Of a stretch of DNA of 64,000 bases, positions 1 through 9,211 are shown in pieces. Within the stretch, counting starts at the first letter, position 1, and each line of letters opens with the position of its first letter. Location of the stretch: the NCBI GenBank assembly GCA_050248915.1, contig JBFWRL010000007.1, positions 11,606 to 75,605 of the forward strand, in the 5' to 3' direction. Under the pieces are notes generated by a model. That model saw only the letters and a program-made list of their open reading frames with translations. It did not search any database and had not been told where the DNA came from. Origin of the DNA: GCA-2770975 sp050248915 (GTDB taxonomy: Bacteria; Cyanobacteriota; Sericytochromatia; UBA7694). The translations under genes and the position numbers were made by a program.

Positions 1-1607
1 AGCGGTTGTAAGGCATCAAAATCCCGGCGCCGCGAGGGCAAGGCCAACCCCGCCTGTTTTTGCCAAGCTTGCCGCAATTTTTGGGTATATTCAGCCGGGA
101 TGCTGCCCCCTTGATCCAGCCATTGCACCTCTTCAAAATTCAAGAGCCAAAAATCGTCAGCCTGCGCCAATTGGCCCGCCTGAACCGCTTTGTCGATCAG
201 CAACGCCATCTGTTTGCGCACCTGAAAAATCGCCCAGAGGCCATCGGATCTGAAATGTTCACGTTGGTCCAATAGCGCTGCCAAGAACAGCCAGAAAGGC
301 CGAAAAAAGAGGGTTTTCCAATTCTGTTCAGGTTCCGAACGAAAGACCTGCCAGGGCAAAAACAGGCGTTCCAGAATCAGGGCGGGCCGATCGGCAAAAC
401 GCTGGGCCGCCGGAGAAAGCTCTTGAAAACCACGGTGGCCAAATTGCGACAGGAAAACTTGCCAACTCTGTTTAAAACTGGGGTGGTTGGGCAATTTTTC
501 AGGCAGCATATCCGGGGTTTTGACCAAAATAGTCTGGGCCAGATCGCGCAGATTTTGCAGGGCCATCAAAAACCCCGAAAGGGGATTGAGATGGGATTTT
601 TGCAAGATCTCCAGCACATTTTTACGGGCCAGATAATCGCAGCCCCGCGCCAATAAAAGCGAGGAGCGAAAACTGTGTTGAAAAAAAGCTGCGTAAAGAT
701 CTTCCAATTGACGGCAATAGCCCAAGAGCCCCACATGGGGCACCTGAAAGGTTTCTAAAAAATAGCTGCGTTGGCGCTCCAAGGCCTTTAATTCCTGACG
801 GCAAATTTGCCACCAACGGGCCCAGGAAAGGTCTTTGACCTGTTGGTTTAAACGTTCGAGCAGCCCCTGATGCACATACAAATGCCCCTGAAAAAGATCA
901 AAGGCCCGCTCTGCCACAGGCAAGTCAGGCCAGAAATCTTTGGCCCATTGTTGGGCCACAGTTTCGGAGATACTGCTGCAGATCAGATTAAACAGGGGCT
1001 CAGGCGCCGCCGCCAGCGATTCCTCCAGGGCCAAGAGTTGCCAGTCTCCGGCTTGAAAAAGGATCTCGTCAACCGGGCAAAGCCCTGTCAGCCAGAGAGT
1101 TTCGCCATCATCGATCCATTCGATGCGCAGTTTTTCGGCAAAAACCCGTTGGCGAATCTGCGCAGACAGATGCTGTAAACGCGCCCACAGATCTGACTCG
1201 CTGGGAAGCTCCCAAAGCGGGCGTTGGTCGAGCAGACTTTCTTGGCGCTCTGTGGGCTCAGCACCGCCCAGCAAGGAGACAGACAGCTGATCTTGATTAT
1301 AATCGGGGTCCAAGCGCAATGTGCCTTGGGCCTGAATCTGGACAGGCCAATGCTGCAATAAAATGCCTGTTTGAGCGGCTTTATCCGCTTTTTCGCCCAA
1401 GCCATACAGCGCTCGCTGCTGCCAGATGCGGTCGGCGGTTTCTGGCAAAGGCAAAGGTGAGGTCGCTGCCTGGTCTGGGCTTTGACAGACCCAACTTGGC
1501 AGCACAGCCAACTCAGCGGCCACAGCCCGAAACAAGAGCAGACACTCCATGCCGGGGCGAAAGTGTGGGTCAAAATTTAAATCTGAAAAAAGAGATTGCC
1601 AATACAT
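1..1607 (-). CDS. PEP-utilising-enzyme-like protein, 3' end beyond the window
   Basis: An open frame runs on the minus strand from an ATG at 1605-1607 without a stop to base 1, so at least 535 residues are seen and the C-terminus is missing. Near residues 415-440 it has the FGHRG-x-x-E motif, and about 60 residues later an R-x-x-x-x-L-x-D-K-x-V-x-x-G-x-L-x-x-x-x-D-F-W-x-L-x-x-E-E pattern. Both are typical of the region just before the swivelling phosphohistidine domain in PEP-synthase and rifampin-phosphotransferase-like proteins. The mobile His domain would lie outside the window. No N-terminal ATP-grasp (PPDK_N) domain is seen, so the ATP-grasp part must be a separate protein or absent. It is divergent from the isochorismate synthase gene across about 100 bases. 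Family assignment is by motif recognition only. Confidence 0.7.
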   Translation of the reverse strand, partial: MYWQSLFSDLNFDPHFRPGMECLLLFRAVAAELAVLPSWVCQSPDQAATSPLPLPETADRIWQQRALYGLGEKADKAAQTGILLQHWPVQIQAQGTLRLDPDYNQDQLSVSLLGGAEPTERQESLLDQRPLWELPSESDLWARLQHLSAQIRQRVFAEKLRIEWIDDGETLWLTGLCPVDEILFQAGDWQLLALEESLAAAPEPLFNLICSSISETVAQQWAKDFWPDLPVAERAFDLFQGHLYVHQGLLERLNQQVKDLSWARWWQICRQELKALERQRSYFLETFQVPHVGLLGYCRQLEDLYAAFFQHSFRSSLLLARGCDYLARKNVLEILQKSHLNPLSGFLMALQNLRDLAQTILVKTPDMLPEKLPNHPSFKQSWQVFLSQFGHRGFQELSPAAQRFADRPALILERLFLPWQVFRSEPEQNWKTLFFRPFWLFLAALLDQREHFRSDGLWAIFQVRKQMALLIDKAVQAGQLAQADDFWLLNFEEVQWLDQGGSIPAEYTQKLRQAWQKQAGLALPSRRRDFDALQP

Positions 1608-1711
1608 AGAGGCATTTTAACCTTAATTTGAAACCAAGCGTAATAGCGGATGGCATTGCGGGGGTTCTGGAACAGCGGCTAAACTGAGAGTAGACGCGAA
1701 GGATACCTTTT

Positions 1712-3094
1712 ATGAGCACAGCGGCACGCCCGTTTTCTCCCGAAATAGCAGATTTGCAAATGCAACTCAGGGGTTTGACCCTGACAAACACTCCGCAATG
1801 GGTGCAATTGCAAGTTCCTCTCCAGCACTTTTCAGCCGTGGCTTGGCTGACAAGTCAATCTAGCCCCTTTCGTTTTTTTTGGCGCAACCGCGATGGCAAT
1901 GAAACGCGGGCCGGTTGGGGAGAGGCCTGGGAGATACAAACCCAGCACACGGACGAAACAGCGGCCTGCCTGAAGAGCTTGTCTGCAGAATTGGCTTTGG
2001 CTCCCCCTGAAATTCGCGCTTATGGCGGCCTGGCGTTTCCCTCTGAAGCCCCGCGCCATTCAGCCTGGCAGACCTTTGCTCCCTGCCGTTTCGTGATTCC
2101 GCGCTTCGAAATTGTGAATGAAGGCCAGTCCAAACTCTGTTTGAACGCCCGTTTGGCAGATTCTCACGATCTGCACGCTTTAGAACGGGCCCTGTATGAA
2201 TTGCAAATCCCATTTCAAGAGCCTGAAGCCCCCCACTTGCCCCGTTTAGAATTTAAACAATGCCAACCCGATCGTCCAGGCTGGGAAGCGCAAATTACAG
2301 CGCTCTTACAGGCCTTTGAACAGAAAGAACTGCAAAAGGCCGTTTTGGCACGCGAAGTGGCTTATCTGGCTCAAACCCCTTTTTCAGGCCTGGATTTGCT
2401 CTTGACTCTCTTAAACCGCGATTGGCCTGGCTATCTCTATTATTTTCAGTGGTCACCCGAGACTTTTTTTGCGGGCCTCTCCCCTGAGCGCCTCTACCAG
2501 CGCACAGGCCGCTCCCTGTCAACCGAAGCCTTGGCTGGCACCCGCCGATCCAGTGCCGAAAAAATCCGGCAAGACCAATGGCAACATGAATTATTGACCA
2601 ACCCCAAAGAACGGCACGAACACAATTTGGTACGGGAGTTTTTAGAGACAGCCATGAAAACACTCTGTGACTCGGGAACAGAGACGGCCCCTGTCGAACT
2701 GGTCAAAAGCGGCCCCGTTCAACACTTGCGTCAAGCCTTGAAGGGGCATTTAAGCCCCCAGACAACAGATGGCGATATTCTGGCCTGTTTGCACCCGACC
2801 CCTGCAGTTGGGGGCGCCCCCCGCCAAGCCGCTCTGACCTGGTTGGCAAAGCACCAAAAATGGGATCGCGGCTGGTACAGCGGACCTGTTGGCTGGATCA
2901 GTCGGGATCAAGCGGAATTTGCCGTGGCCCTGCGCTGTCTCTTGGCCGATCGGCAAATGCTGCGTTTTTTTACAGGGGTTGGCATTGTCAAAGGCTCGGA
3001 AGCCCAATCGGAATGGAACGAACTCAATGCCAAGCTGGAGACGCTTTTGCAATTATTTCACCAATCACCGGAGAGAATGTTAGACTGGGAGTAG
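1712..3094 (+). CDS. menF: isochorismate synthase (chorismate-utilising enzyme)
   Basis: This 460-residue protein should convert chorismate to isochorismate in the cytoplasm, the first step towards menaquinone or a catechol siderophore. The C-terminal half carries the chorismate-binding signature: an NPKERHEHNLVREF segment, HPTPAVGGAPR, WYSGPVGW and a closing FTGVGIVKGSEAQSEWNE motif whose GxGIxxxS..E pattern is typical of the active site. The N-terminal 200 residues are divergent, as usual in MenF and EntC. The ATG at 1712 has an aagga element about 9 bases upstream. No other menaquinone gene lies next to it here, so menaquinone rather than siderophore use is inferred from the family. Anthranilate synthase component I is less likely because the spacing and HPTPAVGG motif fit isochorismate synthases. 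Confidence 0.92.
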   Translation: MSTAARPFSPEIADLQMQLRGLTLTNTPQWVQLQVPLQHFSAVAWLTSQSSPFRFFWRNRDGNETRAGWGEAWEIQTQHTDETAACLKSLSAELALAPPEIRAYGGLAFPSEAPRHSAWQTFAPCRFVIPRFEIVNEGQSKLCLNARLADSHDLHALERALYELQIPFQEPEAPHLPRLEFKQCQPDRPGWEAQITALLQAFEQKELQKAVLAREVAYLAQTPFSGLDLLLTLLNRDWPGYLYYFQWSPETFFAGLSPERLYQRTGRSLSTEALAGTRRSSAEKIRQDQWQHELLTNPKERHEHNLVREFLETAMKTLCDSGTETAPVELVKSGPVQHLRQALKGHLSPQTTDGDILACLHPTPAVGGAPRQAALTWLAKHQKWDRGWYSGPVGWISRDQAEFAVALRCLLADRQMLRFFTGVGIVKGSEAQSEWNELNAKLETLLQLFHQSPERMLDWE

Positions 3095-3155
3095 GGAAAT
3101 CCGCATTTTTCAGGTCTGGTGTTTTGAGCATGTTTAAGAAGACTGGGTATTTAAC

Positions 3156-4415
3156 GTGAAGCCGGCTGCTTGGATTTTATTGCTATTCGTGCTCTCTGGG
3201 GGCATCAGCGCCCTCTTGGGCAATGAACTCGGTCGAAAAATTGGCAAAAAAAAGCTGTCGCTCTTTTCACTCAGACCCAAACACACCAGCACGTTTATGA
3301 CGGTTGTCTTGAGTATGGCACTGTCTGCAGGGCTCTTTTCGCTCTTTTTGCTGCTCTCCCCCCATGACCGGCAGGTTCTGCTCAATCCAGATGAATTGGT
3401 CATCTCCCAGATGGAAGTCCAAGAAGAGAAATTGGCCCAGATCAACCAAACGTTTAAACACTGGCAAAAGCGCACCAACACGGGCCTTTCCAGCACAAAA
3501 GCAACAGCGCCTGCTGCGGAATCTCAAGAAATACCTACAGCAGAGACGCAAGAGACACCCGCTGCGACACAGTCAGCAGAAACGCCCCCCGTTCAGGTCG
3601 TGTTCAGCAACCATCCCGTGCAAAGGCGCAGGGCCGGGTCTGCCCATGATGAGCTGAGTGAAGACAATTGGGACAGTGATTTTAAAGAAGCTGACTTCCA
3701 GGCGTTGCCCCTTTCTCCGCAAGGCTTTCAGCAAGCGGCTGAGCAACGTGCCATCCCCTTTCAAAAGCGCCCCAGTACGGGCCGTTCGGAGCGTCCCCAA
3801 GCAGCCCAAACTCAGCCCAGCCAGCGGCAGCAGTGGGTATTGGCCCACGCCCATGAAACCCTGCTCAGGTTCGAAACAGCACCCAGTCAGTCTGCCCGCC
3901 AAGCAGAAGCCACTGTGGCCAAGATTTTGGAGCTCACTGAAGCCTATGCCCAACAAATGGGCTTGCCCCAAAGTGAAGGCAGTCGGGTTCAGGTTTTGCT
4001 GGCAGAGGTGCAGGCCCTCAAGTTGAATTTATTGTCCGGCCAGGATCTCGAAATCGAAGTTGAAACCGCTCAAAATATCCACGCCACTCAGCCCTTAATG
4101 GTTCACCTGCGCAGCACCCCACAAGCAGCCGTCTCAACAGATTGGGACCCCAGCGAATTGCTTGAAGAAGAACGTCTACAGCCCGAAAATGTCAAACAGA
4201 CCTTGCAGCAAGAAGTCTTGCCCGCCATTCGTTCAGCTTTGGCCCTCAAAACGCCCTTTTACGCAGAGAGCACAGCACAAACCATTCGGCCCAGCGCTGA
4301 ACAGCCTTTTGTCTCAGCGGCCCGACTCGGCCTCAGCGCCCAGCAAAGTGTCAAAATCATGAACACCCTGCTCGATGCTGAGAGCTTAAAAATCCGTTTG
4401 TGGATGCTGCCTTAA
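3156..4415 (+). CDS. DUF3084 family membrane-anchored protein
   Basis: This 419-residue protein starts at a GTG. Residues 1-70 hold two transmembrane segments around GNELGRKIGKKKLSLFSLRP, which matches the DUF3084 N-terminal signature (two helices flanking a GxxxGKxxLSxFxLRP loop). A short coiled-coil segment and a long Gln/Ala/Pro/Thr-rich stretch (about residues 110-225) follow. The C-terminal third, with ILELTEAYAQQMG and a strand-rich end, resembles the conserved DUF3084 C-terminal domain. Function is unknown; the family is common in Cyanobacteria. No clear ribosome-binding site precedes the start. It follows menF by about 60 bases in the same direction. Confidence 0.8.
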   Translation: MKPAAWILLLFVLSGGISALLGNELGRKIGKKKLSLFSLRPKHTSTFMTVVLSMALSAGLFSLFLLLSPHDRQVLLNPDELVISQMEVQEEKLAQINQTFKHWQKRTNTGLSSTKATAPAAESQEIPTAETQETPAATQSAETPPVQVVFSNHPVQRRRAGSAHDELSEDNWDSDFKEADFQALPLSPQGFQQAAEQRAIPFQKRPSTGRSERPQAAQTQPSQRQQWVLAHAHETLLRFETAPSQSARQAEATVAKILELTEAYAQQMGLPQSEGSRVQVLLAEVQALKLNLLSGQDLEIEVETAQNIHATQPLMVHLRSTPQAAVSTDWDPSELLEEERLQPENVKQTLQQEVLPAIRSALALKTPFYAESTAQTIRPSAEQPFVSAARLGLSAQQSVKIMNTLLDAESLKIRLWMLP

Positions 4416-4506
4416 CCACCCAATCTGCGGTAAGATGAAGTACCTGTGACACAGACAATGCTCTTTTTACTGTCTGTATCCCTTGATCTTTGTTTGGAGT
4501 AAACCC

Positions 4507-4977
4507 ATGTTTGAAAAAGAAGTTGATAAGAAAAAAGTCACCGAATTGCTCAACCATATCCTCGAAATGGAAATGGCCGGAATGGTGCGTTATACCCATT
4601 ATTCCCTGATGGTCTATGGCTATAGTCGGATTCCAATTGTCTCTTGGCTGCGTGAGCAGGCCAACGAATCCATGACCCACGCCCTCGAAGCCGGAGAGCT
4701 GATCACCAGTCTGGGTGGGCACCCCTCACTGGGCATTGGCCCCCTGCTCGAAACCCACAAACACGATATTGGCGATATCATGCGCGAAGCCATGGAACAC
4801 GAAAAAAATTCAATCAAAGCCTACCGCGACCTGCTGGCCTTGGTCGAAGGCAAATCCATCACCCTCGAAGAATATGCCCGTCGTTTGATTCATGACGAAG
4901 TGGTTCATGCCACCGAAGTGGACAAAATGTTGCGCAAACCGGGTGATCTCAGCAGCTTTGACAGCCACGCCCATTAA
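4507..4977 (+). CDS. ferritin-like (bacterioferritin-type) protein
   Basis: The 156-residue product is a four-helix-bundle protein of the ferritin/bacterioferritin type, probably storing or detoxifying iron in the cytoplasm. Acidic and histidine residues recur in the expected helix pattern: E-M-E-M-A-G-M-V-R-Y-x-H-Y in helix A, E-S-M-T-H-A-x-E in helix B, E-H-E-K in helix C and H-D-E-V-V-H-A-x-E in helix D. The ATG at 4507 is chosen over an upstream in-frame start at 4483 because a ggag element lies at 4496-4499. Its stop overlaps the next gene's start by one base (TAATG), so the two are probably translationally coupled. Confidence 0.85.
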   Translation: MFEKEVDKKKVTELLNHILEMEMAGMVRYTHYSLMVYGYSRIPIVSWLREQANESMTHALEAGELITSLGGHPSLGIGPLLETHKHDIGDIMREAMEHEKNSIKAYRDLLALVEGKSITLEEYARRLIHDEVVHATEVDKMLRKPGDLSSFDSHAH

Positions 4978-5366
4978 TGACACTTTCCCCTGCTGCACGC
5001 CAGACCCTTTTGATGGCAAGCCTTTGGGGCTTTCTCGGAGTGGGTCTGGGTGCCTTTGGGGCCCATGGGCTTAAATCTCAGCTCTCACCGGCCCTGCTGC
5101 TAATTTTTGAAACGGGCGTAAAATACCAGATGTATCATGCCCTGGCCCTGCTGGGGTTGACCCCTTTCTTTCCCAGAGAAGGCACAACGCCTCTGCTGCT
5201 CTGGGCCAGCCGACTTTTTTCGCTGGGTATTGTGCTGTTTTCGGGCAGCCTCTACCTGCTCAGTTTAACGGGGGTTCGAACTTGGGGGGCCGTCACGCCC
5301 TTGGGGGGACTGGCATTTTTGTCGGCCTGGGCCTGTTTGGCCTATTATGCATGGAAATCCCGCTAA
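4977..5366 (+). CDS. DUF423 family small membrane protein
   Basis: This 129-residue inner-membrane protein has four predicted hydrophobic segments and the DUF423 hallmark motifs GAFGAHGLK near residue 25 and FETGVKYQMYHALALL near residue 45, followed by GSLYLLSLTG and TPLGGLAFL. Family members such as E. coli YgdD have no established activity. The ATG overlaps the stop codon of the ferritin-like gene by one base. A possible degenerate fragment of the same motif lies near 9.2 kb. Confidence 0.93.
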   Translation: MTLSPAARQTLLMASLWGFLGVGLGAFGAHGLKSQLSPALLLIFETGVKYQMYHALALLGLTPFFPREGTTPLLLWASRLFSLGIVLFSGSLYLLSLTGVRTWGAVTPLGGLAFLSAWACLAYYAWKSR

Positions 5367-5394
5367 AGCCCTCCCCAGAGAGACGACTCACATG

Positions 5395-5426
5395 GTATTT
5401 TAGATTGTAAGTATTTTAGGTTGTAA
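5395..5426. repeat. tandem 16-bp repeat upstream of the lipoprotein gene
   Basis: Two adjacent 16-base units, 5395-5410 and 5411-5426, read gtattttagattgtaa and gtattttaggttgtaa and differ at one base. They lie in an AT-rich 95-base gap, 36 bases before the lipoprotein start at 5462. The position suits a paired regulator-binding site or promoter element, but no regulator can be named. Confidence 0.7.
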
Positions 5427-5461
5427 AATAATTTCACAATCCTGACCATGGAAAACAAACA

Positions 5462-7621
5462 ATGAAACAAAGACTCGCTGTTTCTCTCATCTTAAGTTCA
5501 TTTTTATTCGGTCTCAATGCCTGTGACTCCCCTTCAGCCCTGTTGATCAGTCAAAGCGGCAATAGCCAACCCCTCACACTCAGAGCCAATTTACAGGCCG
5601 CTGCCAGTGCACTTCAAGCAGCCACCTTGACGATCACCGAAGTGGATAAATTGCCAAGCAATTTACGCACAGCGGGGCTGATTGAAATTATTTATGATAC
5701 CAGCAAAACACGCATTCCCGGCACCCGCAATTCAGATGGCAGTTTGACCTTTCCCTTTCGCTCCAGCCGCCCGATTTCGGGCGATGGTTCTTTGTCTGTG
5801 ATTCTGGTCGGCGATCGGGCGCTGAGCTACCCTGTGCAACTCGAAACAGGCTCAGAATTGGCCCTCAACTCACCAGGCATCCTGATCAGCCCCACCAACA
5901 CGGTGACCGTGGGCAGCAGCCTCCAACTCAAGGCCAATTTTAAACAGGCGGAAAGTGCAGGCAACTACGACTTTACTTGGTCTTATGCCGCCTCTCAAGC
6001 CGGTCCCTGGCAGGCCATCAGCGGCAATACCCCAGAGGTGCGCATGGATGCCACCCGAATTGGCAATTATTATTTACGCTTGGAAATGCGCAACCGCCAG
6101 AGCCAAAGTGTCTCGAGTTATACCACCCCTTCGGCCCTGCTGCGGGTGCAAGACAGCGACCGTCTGGCTTTGACCACCCCTGCCTCGGGTGTGGTGCTCG
6201 AAGGCGAAAGGATTGAACTCGAAGCCAATTTGCCTGAATACGAAAAAAGTGAAAACCTGCGCTACCTCTGGTCTTATTCAGCCTCTCTGCAAGGCAATTT
6301 TGCCCCGATCAGCGAAGAGGGCAAAAAAATTGCCTGGGAAACCCCACGGGCGGGCAGTTATTACCTGCGTTTGCAGGTCTTAAGTGGCAACGGCAATGCC
6401 ACGTATACCTCTTCCAAAACACTGGTACAGGTGGCCCAGGCCGATTCGGTGATTCAAACCACGCCCCCCACAGGCTCATTGGTGCGCGGCGATGCTGTCA
6501 CCCTCAAAAGCACCCTGGCAGACTCTCCCGATCTGACTTATACTTGGTTTTATGCTTTCAGCCCCCAGGGCAGTTTTACTCCAATTCCGGGCAGCGGCAA
6601 CAGTGTCAATTGGACCCCCAATCTCACCGGCGATTTTTACCTGCGCCTGCGCACTTTTGATGCCAAAACCAATCAAAGCCGCACTTATACCTCTTCAAAA
6701 TCGTTGGTCAGCGTGCGCGACAGCGACAGTGTCTTCAGCACAACCCCCAACCCAGCCAGCTTGCTCAAAGGTGACAGTGTCCAATTGACCCTCAATCAGA
6801 GCAGTTCCGAAAACGTGATCTGGAGTTATGCCAGCACGGCCCAAGGCCCGTTTTTGCCCATTCCCGCCACAGGCAAAAGTGTGAATTGGAGCCCTGCTTC
6901 CCCTGGCAGTTATTATCTCAAAGCCGAAGCCCCCCGCAGCGATGGCAGCCTTGCGACTTGGATTTCAGCGAACTCGATGGTCACTGTGGCCGATCGGGGT
7001 GACGCGATCAGTACCGAACCCGCGCTGGGACAATTGCAATTGGGCCAAGCCGTGAGCCTGCGCTCCAGTGTGAAAGTGGCCAATGGCCGTTATAGCTGGT
7101 CTTATGCCAGCAATGCCACAGGCCCCTTTACACCGGTGCCCTCGTTGGAATCGCAGTCGCTGTCTACCGTCACCTGGTACCCCACCCAGAGTGGGAGCTA
7201 TTATATCAAACTGGATATCAGTGACCCCCAAAGCCGTTCCAGCGTGAGCTTCACCTCGGAGCAGGCCCTGGTTCAAATTCAGGAAGCCCAGCCCTTTTTC
7301 ACCTCCGATCCCAACACGGGACGCGTCAAGTCTACAGACCATGTGCTTGTCAAGGCCCGTTTTGACTCCGCAGGCAGGGCCTTTAACTATGGCTGGGCCT
7401 ATAGCACCGGCGCAGCTGGGCCCTTTACCCCAATGGGAGGCAGCACCCTGCCCGAGTACTTTTGGAATCAACCCCTGAAGCCCCAAGGCAGTTATTATCT
7501 GCGCTTTACCGCCACCCCACCGGGTTCTGACCGCAGCCTGACCTATTACTCTCAGGTGCCGCTGCTCTTTGTCAGCAGCAGTGATGCAGGTGCGCCTGAA
7601 TTTGGAACCATTTCGCGCTAA
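5462..7621 (+). CDS. large lipoprotein with six Ig-like beta repeats
   Basis: The 719-residue product begins with a lipoprotein signal peptide and lipobox (LNAC, Cys21), so it should be lipid-anchored outside the cytoplasmic membrane. After about 120 residues come six repeats of about 90-100 residues. Each has a TxP-x-x-G-x-L-x-x-G-x-x-V-x-L strand, a central W-x-Y-A-x-S-x-x-G-P-F-x-P-I core, a G-S-Y-Y-L-R-L strand and a YTSS-x-x-L-V-x-V end. This layout resembles bacterial Ig-like modules of surface or adhesion proteins. No enzymatic motif is seen. The start has only a weak Shine-Dalgarno element. A strong hairpin follows at 7632-7658. Confidence 0.82.
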   Translation: MKQRLAVSLILSSFLFGLNACDSPSALLISQSGNSQPLTLRANLQAAASALQAATLTITEVDKLPSNLRTAGLIEIIYDTSKTRIPGTRNSDGSLTFPFRSSRPISGDGSLSVILVGDRALSYPVQLETGSELALNSPGILISPTNTVTVGSSLQLKANFKQAESAGNYDFTWSYAASQAGPWQAISGNTPEVRMDATRIGNYYLRLEMRNRQSQSVSSYTTPSALLRVQDSDRLALTTPASGVVLEGERIELEANLPEYEKSENLRYLWSYSASLQGNFAPISEEGKKIAWETPRAGSYYLRLQVLSGNGNATYTSSKTLVQVAQADSVIQTTPPTGSLVRGDAVTLKSTLADSPDLTYTWFYAFSPQGSFTPIPGSGNSVNWTPNLTGDFYLRLRTFDAKTNQSRTYTSSKSLVSVRDSDSVFSTTPNPASLLKGDSVQLTLNQSSSENVIWSYASTAQGPFLPIPATGKSVNWSPASPGSYYLKAEAPRSDGSLATWISANSMVTVADRGDAISTEPALGQLQLGQAVSLRSSVKVANGRYSWSYASNATGPFTPVPSLESQSLSTVTWYPTQSGSYYIKLDISDPQSRSSVSFTSEQALVQIQEAQPFFTSDPNTGRVKSTDHVLVKARFDSAGRAFNYGWAYSTGAAGPFTPMGGSTLPEYFWNQPLKPQGSYYLRFTATPPGSDRSLTYYSQVPLLFVSSSDAGAPEFGTISR

Positions 7622-7631
7622 ATCCCCATGC

Positions 7632-7658
7632 CCCCTCGGCAGATAAACTGCCGAGGGG
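7632..7658 (+). terminator. terminator-like hairpin after the repeat lipoprotein
   Basis: A perfect 11-bp stem, cccctcggcag paired with ctgccgagggg, with a 5-base loop begins 10 bases after the stop codon. No U-tract follows, so it may be a transcript-stabilising hairpin or a factor-assisted terminator rather than a classical intrinsic one. Confidence 0.6.
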
Positions 7659-7728
7659 CTAGGAAACGTAGCCAAGATCCGCTAAAATACCCTTTAATCT
7701 GTCCGGATGTTCGAGAAAGGTGTTCTCT

Positions 7729-8949
7729 ATGTTGTCCAAATCCACCCCCTTGCGTCTCTTGGCCCTTTCAATTTTATTGGCCGCCTGCGCGCCTTTGGCC
7801 ACCCCTGGCCTGCGCTCGGCCGCACCCGTTGTCCTGCAAAAACAGAGCACGGGCCCAGCCATTGACGACAGTGAATTGAGCAGTCCTTTAAAAGCCAATC
7901 TCTTGCCCCAACTCGAACAAGAGGCCACCCGCCGCGAAGGCAACCAGCTCGTGTTTCGGGCTGTGGCACTCAGCCGCCAAGGCCAGCGTCCACTCAATTC
8001 GAGCCGTTTGGACGTGCAGGGCCAGTTCAATTATTACGATTTGCAGGGCCAATTGCAACCGGCGGCCAATACCACGGTGGCCCTCTACCAAGGCAGTCGC
8101 AAGGTGGGCCAGGTCTTGACCAGCCCCGATGGCCGCTGGAGCATGGTTGCACCGGCACCGGGCAATTATCAGGTGCGTTATAGCTTTGCCAATCCCCGCT
8201 GGAATATCGAGCGCTACAGCTGGGACGGTCCCCAGGTCAGTGTTCAGAGTGCCGTAGATACTGGGGCTTATACCCTTGAAAAAGGCAGTAAAAATGCCGA
8301 AGCGGCTTTTATCCACGATGTGTATAACCGGGCTCTCCATCTGTTTGAACGGGAACAAATGGATCTGAGCTGGTGGTCACGCACAATCAAGACAGTCTGG
8401 CCAGGTTCTGGTGATTATTACAGCTTTTACACCGTCAATTTGACAGGGGCCCAGCAATGGGACGTCAATGGCCATGAAATTGGCCACGCGATTTATGATC
8501 AGGCCCTCAATGCCAATTCAACCGGTGGGCAACACAAAATTGACGAATGTTATAACGGCACCCTGGCTTTTTCAGAGGGCTTTGCGACCTTTTTCTCTGG
8601 AGCGGTTCATTTGCAGCGCAATGATGAAGACGCCCGCTTTGGCCCCTATTTGGTGCCGCGCCGCGCGCCGATCCGAATGGAAAATACCCCTGCGGATGTC
8701 TGTCCCGGCAACCGCAATGAATGGCGAGTCTCTTCCGTGCTCTGGGACGTTTACGATACCCATGTCGATGGTGTGGATCAGTTCAGCCTCTCACTCAAAG
8801 AGATCTTCTCACTCTTTGCCCAGACCAACAAGCCGGCGATTAACAGCGCCTTGGATGCTTACCAATTGCTGAAAGAACGCACCCCCGCAGAAGCGCGCCC
8901 GGTTTTGCGCCAAATTTTTGAGCAAAACACCATGGAAGTCAAAGATTGA
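7729..8949 (+). CDS. zinc metalloprotease lipoprotein (HEIGH motif)
   Basis: This 406-residue protein has a lipoprotein signal (LLAAC, Cys20) and should act outside the cytoplasmic membrane. Residues 95-150 look like a carboxypeptidase-regulatory or CNA-B-like beta domain (VALYQGSRKVGQVLTSPDGRW). The C-terminal half has H249-E-I-G-H253, with a downstream EGFATFF motif whose Glu283 could be the third zinc ligand. This is a gluzincin arrangement, reminiscent of M4/M36-type peptidases, but the exact family is not recognised. The ATG at 7729 is preferred over a GTG at 7720 because gagaaagg lies just upstream. It follows the repeat lipoprotein by about 107 bases. Confidence 0.83.
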   Translation: MLSKSTPLRLLALSILLAACAPLATPGLRSAAPVVLQKQSTGPAIDDSELSSPLKANLLPQLEQEATRREGNQLVFRAVALSRQGQRPLNSSRLDVQGQFNYYDLQGQLQPAANTTVALYQGSRKVGQVLTSPDGRWSMVAPAPGNYQVRYSFANPRWNIERYSWDGPQVSVQSAVDTGAYTLEKGSKNAEAAFIHDVYNRALHLFEREQMDLSWWSRTIKTVWPGSGDYYSFYTVNLTGAQQWDVNGHEIGHAIYDQALNANSTGGQHKIDECYNGTLAFSEGFATFFSGAVHLQRNDEDARFGPYLVPRRAPIRMENTPADVCPGNRNEWRVSSVLWDVYDTHVDGVDQFSLSLKEIFSLFAQTNKPAINSALDAYQLLKERTPAEARPVLRQIFEQNTMEVKD

Positions 8950-9046
8950 TACTGGGCCGTTTATCAGTGGTTCAGAGCAGGGGAGGCCTGGCAGGCATGC
9001 GGGCCGCTCATTACGCCCATCCATGGGCTTCATTCGCTAAGAGTCG

Positions 9047-9078
9047 CAGTGCCGTCGTGTCCTCCTGACACGGCACTG
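9047..9078. repeat. bulged hairpin in the intergenic region
   Basis: Arms cagtgcc...gtgtc and gacac-ggcactg pair over 12 bases around a ctcct loop, with a 3-base bulge. It lies about 100 bases after the metalloprotease stop and has no following T-run, so it is a REP-like or processing hairpin rather than an obvious terminator. Confidence 0.6.
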
Positions 9079-9211
9079 CTCCTATTGCCCGCATCACCTT
9101 GCCAGGCCATTCCCCTGCTCAAGGGCCTCTTGGCTCAAAAGCTGTCCGAATCGATGTTCCAAGCTCAATTCACTTGCCCGTATTGACTCCATAATAGCTA
9201 TGTTAACCCGT

